This document shows positions 27,413-39,400 of a stretch of 64,000 nucleotides of DNA, piece after piece (position 1 is the stretch's first letter; the number at the start of each line of letters is the position of its first letter). A model generated the notes under the pieces. It made no database searches. It was not told the origin of the DNA and saw only the letters and a list, made by a program, of their open reading frames with translations. A program made the translations under genes and the position numbers. The stretch comes from Tetragonia tetragonoides (lineage: Eukaryota > Streptophyta > Magnoliopsida > Caryophyllales > Aizoaceae): assembly GCA_038025085.1 (NCBI GenBank), contig CM076144.1:41265001-41329000 (forward strand), written 5' to 3'.

Positions 27413-30400
27413 GTTGTCAAGAACAATAAAGACACTATTTTTGGGATTTTTGTGCTTGACAAAAACATAGATAAACTGGTTCGTAATCTCAAGTTCAAAC
27501 AATAAAGCACTAAACTTTGAACAATTAAGACCAAAAGTTAACCAACACTTGACCCTTAATCTTATTAAATCTCAAATGGGCCTATCGCCTGCAGGCCCGA
27601 ACGTGGAGGAGAGTAGACTACACACAAGCCCAGTGGAGTTCCATCCTAAAACCAGTTGATGTTAGGTGGAGTAATCCACTAACTTATATGCTAATCTCCT
27701 CTTTCCCATCCTTTCGGTGTGGGACACTCACATGTGAGTTATACTCTTAACACTCCCCTCACATGTGAATCCCTTACAATTCAGCAATTTGGAGGTAGGC
27801 CAACTTCCTCAATATGAGGTTCAAATGTGAATCCCTTTCAATTCAGCAATTTGGAGGTAGGTCAACTTCATCAATATGAGGTTCAACATGTCCTTCATGG
27901 GTTACCCTTAACATGGGTACCTAATATTGTTGGGCCTTCTTGGCTCAAATGTAGCACATCAAATCCTCCTCCAATTGCATCTTCAATGGGCCCCCTTCAT
28001 GGGGCAGTTAATGGGCCAGAACCTTCACCATGGGCTCTGATATTAGTTGTTGGAGTTCAAGACAAATACCCACAAGATCGACAACAACGACAATCGGCCA
28101 AAGTTACACAATCTAATCTCAATAAAAACAACCAGAATAATATACTTTCTCCGTCCCGTACTAATGTTATCACTTTCCTTTTTCATTCGTCCCACACTAA
28201 TGTTATCACTACTAATGGAATTCTTTTTGTAGTCCTTTTACCAAAATACCCTCTAAAATGGCCCACGTGTTTCTCTCTCATCTTCAATTAAAAAGTTTGA
28301 ATTAAGAGTGTGGACCACATGATAAAAAGGGGCAAATGAGAGAACTTTGCACCCTTTTTATTTTTTCTTAGACTCCGTGTCCAATAGAAGTGATAACATT
28401 AGTATGGGACGGAGGGAGTATGACAGTAAATAAATGAACACCAGATTTTAACTTCGAAAACCCTCCGGTGTGGAGAGTAAAAAACCACAGGCCAAACCGA
28501 CAAGTAAATCCACTATAAGCAAATAGCAATTTACAAAGTTCAAGTTTTGACCTAATGTGAAGCACAATCAACCAAAGGTACACCAAAAGCTCTAGATATG
28601 AGTAAACAATTGATAATAATTATCAATACTACTCCCAAGGTACTAAAGACCAAACTCTAAAAGTTACATTTGTTCAACAACCTCCAAATGAGTAGAAACA
28701 CACCTTATAACCGAGCCCGTGAAGAAAAATCCGAGCAATAAACAAGGTTGAATCACCTCATCCTTTCTTTTTTTTTTTAGATAAAAAAAAAGTATGTATT
28801 AATCATGTATCAAAAGTACAGCAAAGGAGGACAAGTGGTCGTCCAAGAAGAGTCTAGTTACGAATTAGTCCACCCCAGTTATGCTGGATCTCAGTAATAG
28901 AATAGCTCCTAAATGCCCCAGTAGCTGTAGCCCATAACGACGCTAGGTAAGTGACTCTATCCCATATCAAATCAACTGACATGGTCACACCATTAAAGAC
29001 CCGGGCATTCCTCTCTAACCATAGGCACCAAACTGACTGCATTACGCCAAAGCAATCTCCTCTCCTTTCCCCTCCCAAACCCCAGGAAACGCACTTGGAA
29101 AAACTCCACCACACTAGAAGGACACACCCACGTCTCCCCCATAAAACCAAACAGTCGCCCTCAGATGCAACGAGCAAAATCACATGAGAAGAACAAATGC
29201 AAAGCCTCGCCCGACAAAGAGCACAAACATCAGGCAGCAAACATAGGCAGCAAACATATCCCCGGCCTCCTCCTCTGACGAAGATCGTTTGTATTCACTC
29301 TATCCAATGCCAATGTCCACACGAAAGCCCGCACCTTAAAAGGCACCTTAGCTTTCCATATAAAATCTGCCACGGGAGACAGTGGAAAATGCATTCCAAG
29401 CTGCTGGAGGAAGGACTTGCAGGAAAACTCTCCCGAAACATCTGCAACCCATCTTCTAGAGTCTTGAACGTCAGATAGATGTATAGTATCCAAAAGACCA
29501 AGTAAGGCTGTGACCTCATCCAACTCCCAATCCTGAGGGGCCCTCCGTAGATGCAAGTTCCAGGAACTTGTCTGTCTACAACAAAAGTCATCCACAGCAC
29601 CACCGTGTAAGGTTGAGAGTTGAAAGAGTCGAGGAAATCTTGTGCACAAGGACTGCCCTCCAATCCAAACGTCCTCCCAGAATCTAATCCTTTGACCATT
29701 CCCCAAGTTTAACTCGACTAGAGGCAAGAAAGTCGAGTAAACTTGAGACACAAACTTCCATGGGTTGGCATGTGTAAGCCCTGCTGCCAACTGTGTGTCC
29801 CACCCATTCTGATGCATCCCGTACCTACTACGAATAACCCTTTGCCATAGGCTAACTGGTTCCAGCGAAAAGCGCCAAAGCCACATGCCCACAAGAGCCA
29901 TGTTTCTCGCTAACCAATCTGCCGAAACCTAGCCTTTCTTGCTCTTTAGGCCGGCACACCATGCCCCAACTCACCAAATGCTCTTTATCTCCATCCACCC
30001 CTGACCATAAGAAGTCCCTCATGAGCTTCTCTATCCTACGTGCCACTGCAACCGGCATTCGAAACAGAGAGAGGCAGTACAAAGGAATACTTGAGAGGCA
30101 AGATTGAATAAGGGTAATCCTGCCTGCACTAGCGGCACCCAAAAAGCCTCGGAACGTGGATTACCACCCAGGGGCACTCCCAAATAAGTCATAGGCCACC
30201 CCTGAATTTGACACCCTGCCAAACCAGCTGCCAGGAAATATCACCCACGTTTATGCCAGCTAAGCTGCATTTAGAGAGATTAACCCGCATCCCAGATATC
30301 AGCTCAAAAAAACCTGCAAGATCGTCAAAACATTCTTAAACTTTTCGATATCGGCCACCAGAAAAAGCATTGTATCATCCGCAAACTGTAGATGTGACAA

Positions 30401-33400
30401 CATAACCCCTTCACGCCCCACCTTTAACCCTTCGACTACCCCCGTCTCAACACCCCTCTCCAGCAATCTACTAAGAATATCCACCACAAGAGTAAAAAGG
30501 AAAGGTGACAGAGGATCCCCCTGCCTCAAACCCCTAGAAGAAGAAAACCACTCTCTAGGTGCCCCGTTGACTAGCACTGAGAAATGAGCATTTGTAAAAC
30601 AACCTCTGATCCACCGCCTCCAAAGCTCCCCAAAGCCCTTCCTCTCCAACACCATATCCACTATCGTATGCCTTCTCAAAGTCTAGCTTAAAAATGAGAC
30701 CCTGCCCACCTCTTCGTCTAATGTCATCCACCGTCTCATTTGCCACCAGCGAGGCATCCAAAATCTGTCTCCCCTCCACAAAAGCACTGTGAGTAAGAAA
30801 TAGTAGAAGACAGAACTTCCCCGATGCGAATGGACAAGACCTTTGTAATGATTTTATAAACACTAGTAACCAGACTTATAAGGCGAAAATCTTCAACCTT
30901 AATCGAACGATCTTTCTTCGGAACAAGGGTAATGAAATTTGAGTTTATACTCATCCCCAGTACACTGTAAAATTCAGCAAAGACACCAACGCAAATCATC
31001 TTTAATCACCTCCCAGCAATCTTGGTAAAAAGCCATAGTGAAGCCATCCGGGCCTGGCGCTTTCTCCCTGTCCATACTGAATACCGCCGTTTTAACCTCC
31101 TCCAACTCAAACGGACGCTCTAAGCGAGCCCCCAAATTCGAAGAAATAGGACTCCAATCCAGTCCCTCAATGTGAGGTCGTAGCAGATACTCCTCGCTGA
31201 AAAGAGAACGGTAGTAATCTGTAATCTCCCGGCTAATCTCTCCAACATCTGAAGTCACCTCGCCACTGTCCGTCTCTAACTCCTTAATGAAATTCCTCTT
31301 CCTCCTGCCATTCACCACCTTAAAAAAGAGTCTGGAATTTGTATCCCCCTCCTTAGCCCACTTTACTTTCATTTTTTGCCTTTGGCTTTGCTTTTCTCTC
31401 ATAATTACTTCTTGAAGGGCATTCTTTAACTCTACGCTTCTACGCACCAGCTCCTCCCCCCCTTGTCCATCACTAATCGACTGATCAACCACTGCAATTT
31501 CACTCAAAAGCTCATTCTTCCTTGATTCACATCCCCGAAAACCTCCTTATTCCACCTTTTAAGTTGCTGTTTAACAAACTTGAGTTTCTTCATAAACTGT
31601 TACCCCTGCCAGCCCTGCTCATCACAAGAGCCCCACCATTCTGCCACTCTACATTGAAACTCTGGATGCAAAGTCCACATATTTTCAAACCGAAACAGCA
31701 CTGGACCCCACTGCACCGGCCAGGAATGAAGAATCACAGGATATGGGCTGGAGAAAACCTCGTGTAAACAAAGGAAACTCATCCTCCACAACATTAGTAA
31801 ACAAGAAACGATCCAGCCTAGAAGATGCATTCCGACGGCCACTAACACTCCATGTAAACTGAGCGTTCTGTAGGGGTGGGTCTCGCAACTCGCACTCCCT
31901 AATAACCGTATCAAATTCTCTCATAGCACCCAGCCCACCAGAGTCACCCAATCGCTCCCCGACATTGCGCACAACATTGAAGTCCCCTCCTACTATCCAG
32001 CGCGGAGAACAAAGCCCAGATAGATCACAAAGTTCATTGAAAAAGGACTGCCGCTCATGATTCCTACAGGGAAAACCACCATTCTTCTCTTCCTCGAACC
32101 TCCAAACATACTGACACCGAAAATGATCCTAGGATAACATCGACTTATTCAGCAAACCTTGTATCCCAAATCACTAAGATACCTCCAGAAGCCCCCACCG
32201 AAGGCAAAACCGCCCAATCCTTATCACCCGAATCCCAACAGCTCCTTACAAAAAAGGTATCAATCACATCGACCTTTGTTTCCTGTAACACAACATCCGG
32301 AGAAATTTTAAGAATAACCTCCCTCACCACATCCCTCTTCCCCCTTCTCCCCAGTCCATTAACATTCCAGCTAAGAATCTTCATAAAGACCGACCACGAC
32401 CCCTCTCCCTACGGCCATCCTCCTTGCCGTAGTTAACACTACTTTGGAGATTCCGAAGCTCCTTCTCCCAATTCTTCCCCCTCTTTCGAACTTGCCCCTT
32501 AACATGCAAACAAACCTGCAATCCCTGGCACGAAACATCAAAAAGCTGGCAACGCATATCCTCAAGCAACGTTTGCGGATTGCGTTCATCAGCCTGGCAG
32601 CGGCGCCAATTCAACAATACCTGCGTAGGGCCAGCAGCTACAGGTGTTACACAAATGCCCTCTCCAGTGCCTACTGTCTCAGGGGAAAAAAACAAGTTCG
32701 AATCACCCACATTCAGCAAATTAATTTCCTCTTCTCCCTCCTCACCACTGCAAGAAGCCATGGCACCATCCTCCTCCCTTTGCAGACTTTCTATTAGGAG
32801 CTCCTCCTCACCATCATCAAGGTTGCTCAATAGATCATCCCCATCCTCCCAATTAACCATATCAGTAATTGTCTCGTTGGCAGGCCCCAAGTTCTCATCA
32901 CCCCTAACGCATCCAGAATTCTGAGTTTGCATCTCCAGATTAGTTATGGCTCGAGTCGCATTAGCAGCCCATTTCCCAAACAAACACAAATCTCCAAGCA
33001 ACCTCCCTGCCTCTGCAACCGCTGTAGGGACAGTCACCATCACCCCCTCAGAAGACTCCAGACCCCTAGAAGTCCAACTCAGCCCACCACCAGCAGCTGA
33101 GAAAGGAGAATAACCCTCCTGCTCACCCACACAGAAAAGCCCAGTAGAAAGAACCTCCTTACCCTCCTCACCGTTCTTTTCTGTCTCCAGCTCACCCCCA
33201 TCTCCTGCACAACCGCCTCCCGGAGCACCCTTATCACCCAAACGTGATGTTAAAGCAAAACTGGGATCCACCATATGCTGCGCAGCAGTACCGTCATATT
33301 GGACCCCACAGGGGAGGTTGGTTCCTCGTGCACAGATCTAGGTTTCTAGCGGCCGGCTGGTCTGTCGCCGGCGACAGGTGACGGCGCCTTTGATACGTGT

Positions 33401-36400
33401 GCGCCCAACGATCGACTTACACCCGCCGGTCACTCGCACCGTCCTTCCCGGTCGCCTCTCCGGCTACCGGCAGTGCAAACGCTGCCGTCGAGGACTCCTG
33501 AGTACAACCCTGCCCTCGCTGGACCCAGATCTGTCTATTTCGGGTATGTGGGTTAAGAGCATGTGCTAGGCCAAGTCTCTGTAAAGCTGATCTCCTTGAC
33601 CCAGACTTGGATAAAATAGGTTCTAGGCTTTTAGCAACAACTCCAGGCTTAAGCCTTTGAAACACTGTTCTCCTGTCTCCCAACCTATTAAAAACAGAAG
33701 GCCCATTCCTTTGCAGTATTCCCCTCCTCAGTCCAACCCTCTGAGAAACAAATGCGTTATTTGAATTTTGCCCAGCAAAAACGGCTGAATCAATAGAGCG
33801 AGATTCCCGTGCTAAAATCTCTCACCTTCCAAAAGAAGCTCCTCCCTCCTTAACAACTCCCTTCCTCTGCACCAGCAATCTGTTTCTCTCCGGCAATGGT
33901 TGAGGATCACGCCATTGATTTTTCAAGACCCCATGGCTTCCTACGAACATGAACCTAGGTCCAAGGCACTGCATGGCTTCAAACAGAGCACACCAGCCCC
34001 GTCCCCTGTCCCCCTCTGGAACTCTGATCGATACAGCTCTACCCCTCCATGGCTGCTTTTCCAACAAGAAGTAACGTCCTCCATCATTGGCACCAATACG
34101 GAGCATTAAGACATACCCATAACCTCGGAGAGTGCGCACCCACCGCCTGCATTCTCTTCGCCAGAGCGACATCGCCTCCTGCGCCCACCAAAGGAGTTCC
34201 TCTCGACTCAATCGCACTGCAAATTTCCTCTTCCCATGATATTCCACCAAACGATAATCAAAATTCTCGCGAACAAACGCAAAACTCTTATTCTCAATTC
34301 GTAAAACAGACTCCATAATGAAAATAATTTAACACTTATCACTAGAAAAAAGGAGTGTCTCCCGGAGCCCCACCCACCGAAGGTGGACAGGTAGCCCTCC
34401 GATGACCGACACCCACCCTAGAAGCACAAACACACTTTATAACCGAACCCGTGAAGAAAAATCTGAGCAATAACCAAGGTTGAATCACCTCATCCTTGTA
34501 ATCTGGAAGAATTTCCAGAAAAATTCACTCATTGTTCGTTTGTGTGTGTCGACTCTCTTGTGTTTTTGTGAGCTAGCTGTTGCTCTCTGTTTTTGCTCTT
34601 GTTCCAAAATCTGATTCCCGCTCCCAAGCTTCTAGGATAAGCTTTAGAACCCAAATTGCCCATGTGGGCTCACGTGCCTCACAAATAAAATGAGGCCTAA
34701 ATCAAAACAAGGCTTTCTCTCACTAAACTTGCTAACCAAAGTCAATTCGGTTCATCAGCTAGTTCAATTTTTCTTTTTGTTCTTTTTCTCTTTTTTTTTT
34801 CTTTTGCTGAAATTTTTTACTTCGGTTAGCAAGTTTAGTGAGAAGGCCTTGTTTTGATTTGGGCCTCATTTTATTTGTGAGGCACGTGAGCCCACATGGG
34901 CAATATGGGTTCTAAAGCTTCTCCTAGAAGCTTGGGAGTAGGCATTAGGTTTTTGGAACAAGAGCAAAAACAGAGAGCATCAGCTAGCTCACAAAAACAC
35001 AAGAGAGCCGATACACACACAAGAGAACAGTGAGTGAATTTTTCTGGAAATTCTTCCAGATTACAAGGATGAGGTGATTCAACCTTGATTATTGCTCATA
35101 TTTTTCTTCACGGGTTCTGTTATAAAGTGTGTTTGTGCTCAATTGGAGGTTGTTCAACAAAGGTAACTTTTAGGGTTTGGTCTCTAGTACCTTGGGAGTA
35201 GACCTGGCAAACGGGCCGGTCAGGTCGGGTTCGGGTTGGGTCAAATACGGATCGAATACATCGGGTCAAATACGGGTTCAATTTCGGGTTACCAAATGGG
35301 TTTGACAAATGTTGTCTCAGAACTTTCGGGTTCGGGTCGGGTTGTTTCGGGTTTGAATCTTTTCGGGTCGGGTTTCGGTCGGGTCTGTGGCAAATCGGGT
35401 ACGGGTCGGGTCAGTTTTTGCCAACTCTACTTGGGAGTAGTATTGATAATTGTTATCAATTGTTTACTCATATCTAGAGCTTTTGGTGTACCCTTGGTTG
35501 ATTGTTGGTTGTGTTTCAAATTAGGTCAAAACTTTGAACTTTGTAAATTGCTACTTGCTTATAGTGGATTTACTTGTCCGCTTTGGCCCATGGTTTTTTA
35601 CTCTCCACACTGGAGGGTTTTCCACGTTAAAATCTGGTGTTCATTTATTTACTGTCATATACTCCCTCCGTCCCACTAAGTATGCTACTCTTTAAAAATA
35701 GTAAAAATTAAGGGAACATCATTTAATGCATTGTCTCTCATTAAATTTTATATTTTATGTGTGTATATAATTTGAATTTCTTGGCATATTTAAAGTTCCA
35801 ATACAAATTTATTGAGTTGATTTGCAATATTTTGGGACATCTAAAAATAGAAAGATTTGCATACTTTATGGGATGGAGGGAGTATTATTCTGGTTGTTTT
35901 TATTGAGATTGGGTTGTGTAACTTTGGCCAATTGTCGTCGTTGTCGATCTTGTGGGTATTTGTGTTGGACCCCAACAAATCTAAGCAATTAAGCACTAGA
36001 TTAAAGACTAACAAACTAACCTATTCCACTCAAACTAACTCAAGCAATTAAGCACTTAGTAAACAACAGAAAGAATAACTACATAAAAGAGATATTATTC
36101 CCATTTTCATATTAATCATCCTAACTCGATTTTCATTACAACTTGTGAGTCTTTGGATAAGCCACGAGGCCCACGACCAAGCATAATGGAATAATACATA
36201 TGACCTCACCTAAATGCATTCTAGTCAAGTGATACCTCTCCTAAGTACTTACTAAAATAACACAACCTTTCCTAATTACATTCTAGAATCAACTTAAAAT
36301 CTTGATTTAGAAAAGCTAAAGTTCAGAAAATACAACTTCATAATCAAACTAGCAATTGAAATGATGTTTCTTGGTTTCGAACTTTAATTCTTATGAGCTT

Positions 36401-39400
36401 TGTTTAAATCTAGCTTTTATGTTGATTCTAGAATGTACTTAGGAAATGTTGTACTAGATGTACTTAGGAAATGTATAACTTGACTACAATATATTTAGGA
36501 AAGTTCATATGTATTCTTCCATTATGCATGGAATATTCTTTAGTATTCCCTAGGTGGTGGCTTATTTAAAGGTTCACAAGTTGCAATGAAAATCAAGATT
36601 ATATCATCGAGTGCCACCTCTATTTAAGCATTCTGCTTGGTTATTCTGTATCTACTTAGTACTTAATTGCTTGGGTTAGTTTGGGAACAATAGGTTGGTA
36701 CTTGGACCCTTGATCTAGTGGTTAATTGTTTAGGTTAAAGGATAAGTGTCGGTTTCATCTTGCTTACATATAAACACAAAAACACCAATACACTTTTTAT
36801 CTTTTACATCAACGAACTTGGTTCTATTTCACATCCGCGCTTTACTCGCAAATCACAATGGCAACGCTACTACTTGAGTGACATCTATTATTGTATCTCT
36901 TGCCTTATCTCCCAGCAGATAACGAAACCACACGACTGAAGAAGCTTAGGGGGTGTTTGTTTGGGGTTTTTGAACGGGAATGGAATGGGATGGTATAAGG
37001 TTACTTGATACCATATGTTTGGTTGGACCTTTTTGGATTTGAAACCTCACACCCCTTAGAATCAAGTTGCCGCCAAAACTACACTACTTGATACCCCTCC
37101 TGCACCCCCGGTTTCAAGTTTCATACCTGAGGTATCAACTTTTTTTTTTCCTTTTTTCCCCATCTAATTAACAACACTTTCATCTTCCCCCCTTCCCATC
37201 CACGTACCCCCCCCCCCACCATGGCTGGAACCTCCAACCATTACCCCATCCAGCCACTTCTACTTCCACCAACCACCACCCCTTCAACTTCCACCAACCA
37301 CCATCTAAATCACCATCCACATAAACACCAAAAGAGGAAGAACGGAAAGACGCCACCACAAAGCTGCCGCCAACGACCACCCAAAAAACATCATATGCCG
37401 ACAAGATTAGAGTCGGTGACCGTAATTCGAGGGTCAACAAGCCCCAATATCAGTGGCACCAATCTGTAGCACCAGGTGTGAGTCATGGGAGAGTGACACC
37501 ATGGCTGATAGGATTGGATGAGGAGGCTTTGGCTTGGGGATTGAGAGGGCCATGTTGGGGTTAGTAAAGAGAAAGTTGTGGGCACTGCATCTGTGTGATA
37601 GATGAACTGATGGGGGTGGGAGAATTGAATTTGATTTTATTTTCCAATTTCTTTATTACATTTGTCATTTAAGGTTGAGATAAAAAATTATATATATGGT
37701 TATGATTCCATAACTTGGGTGAACCAAACAGTAGAATGGATATCAAACCCATTCCTTAAGTGAAACAAACATGATATCAGGTTTGGAGTTCCCATTCCAT
37801 ACCCACAGGTATTAGGTTTCATAATCATTCCACTCTAGTTTGCTTAACCAAACTACCCCTTACAGTGATCTGCATACGGGAACACGCCCCTGCATTCATC
37901 TTATAGGAGGTCAACAGGACATGCCAAGCTTAGACAAGACAGACGAGACAAAGTTTGACCAATTTTCTAACCACTATTGTCAACTGAGAAAAAATAATAA
38001 AAAGACTAGCAGAACGAGGAATAGAAACTCCAAATATCCAGGACATTTGGTCCACACTTTGACAGTGCTTTTATTCTTAATGTCGTACCAATGTCGTTGG
38101 TCTACATTTCAATTACCAAAAACAATATCACAAGGTCACAACCCAATTGTTTCACCCATTCTCTCTCTCATACATAGCCATTGTAAATATCAGTTTTTGT
38201 GTAGAACAAAGTAACATAATACTTTTTCTTCTGGCATCAAGACACATAATGTCTGATTATAGTTATAACTACCAATGGGTAATTACGTGCCTTGTTTAGC
38301 CATAGTTATTTTTCCAACATCTCCCACTTACATAATGGACGTGCCAAAAGAAAAAGTATTACCTTACTTTATTCTCTGAAAAAAATGACACGTGAGAAAG
38401 AATGGGTAAAACATTGGGCTTGTGACTTTGTAATTTCATCATTTCTAATAAATGAAATCAAGAGCGACATTAGTACATGATTCCAGCACCACTACTATAG
38501 ACCCCCTGTTTGCAAACATTTCAGATAGTTGGTAGATCAGTTCCTGGCATCAATATTTTTTTTTTCCGAAAAGAAGAATTTAGTGCAGATATGGGGGTAA
38601 TTAGAATCAACATCAACAAGTTAAGTTTTCCAATTAAGGCAATTATTGTTAATATAGAATGTTTCTACATTGGTATCAGGAACTCACGGATGTCATGAAA
38701 CCCATTCTCATATTCCATGCCTATGATTTAAAATTCTTTCATTCGTCTCTACACGCACACACCAAAAGACAGCTAGGGTAGCATACCTCAAAAGTAGTCT
38801 CTTTTTCATAACCATCCAAAACCATAAATAGCAAGTAACCAGAGTGCTGGACACGCACATATTTCCTTATAACATAGAACAGTATACTCGTAAGTTTTCA
38901 GCCCCTCACAATGCAGAAAAAGATGATGCCCCAGCTATTACAGCATTCACACGCAAAACAAACAGCAGGAAATCAGCTATTTGCCCCCTGTTTCTCACAG
39001 ATCTTGTTCGTGCACAAAAACCTCGCCAATGAAAATATTTGTTTAGACATACGGAAGCATGGTTCAAGGAATATGGAAGAAAAAAATTAGACTAAAGAGA
39101 AGGCCGTTCGAGAGGGTATAACTCGGATCAATGATGTTGGGTGTCAACAATATGCTCAATACTGTAAGTGCAGTTTTAGCAAGAGTTCCTTGCTCATAGG
39201 GAAAAGGTAATTACATGCTCATGTAATTGTATCCACATTCAACAACCTGAAAAAGAGCACAGCTATGAAACATAATGCCACCCTTGCTGAAGGTGAGATA
39301 AAGGTAAATCCCAAAAAAAACCCAGAATGAGCCCAAAGAAAAACGAAGAACATCACTCCATCCAAGAGAAGATCCCAACATCGCTAGCTTTGTCTCTGAA

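Larger units (their letters stand above)
28766..34427 (-). mobile_element. Full-length L1-type LINE with 70-bp flanking duplication
   Basis: Minus-strand non-LTR retrotransposon of about 5.66 kb: 5' UTR from 34427, ORF1 34316-32381, ORF2 32384-28857, then a 3' UTR ending ATCTAAAAAAAAAAAGAAA at about 28766-28784. It sits inside the left arm of the inverted repeat. The flanks 28696-28765 and 34428-34497 are copies of one another (70 bp, 4 differences by my count), both also present at 35034-35109 of the other arm; this is the target-site duplication. Confidence 0.88.
28048..35977. repeat. Large inverted repeat of an LTR-like sequence (arms 28048-34742 and 34819-35977)
   Basis: The left arm is the reverse complement of the right arm. 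Markers: TGTTGGAG.. at 28048 against ..CCCCAACA at 35977; the stretch GGATGAGGTGATTCAACCTT at 35038-35057 against both flanks of the LINE; CTTGCTAACC at 34728 against GGTTAGCAAG at 34824. A spacer of about 76 bp separates the arms. The left arm contains a Stowaway MITE (28145) and a LINE (28766-34427); the right arm contains an hAT MITE (35199) and a different Stowaway MITE (35662). Without insertions each arm is roughly 0.7-1.0 kb. The TG..CA-type end beside a PBS at 28034-28045 suggests it is an LTR; the head-to-head arrangement is unexplained. Confidence 0.75.

Noticed and set aside
32444..34318. Plus-strand frames of 60-117 aa across the LINE
   Set aside because: Antisense shadows of LINE ORF1; the minus strand carries the recognisable domains.
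37221..37469. Pro/Thr/His-rich plus-strand frame
   Set aside because: Low-complexity translation inside a Harbinger-like element with no conserved motifs.
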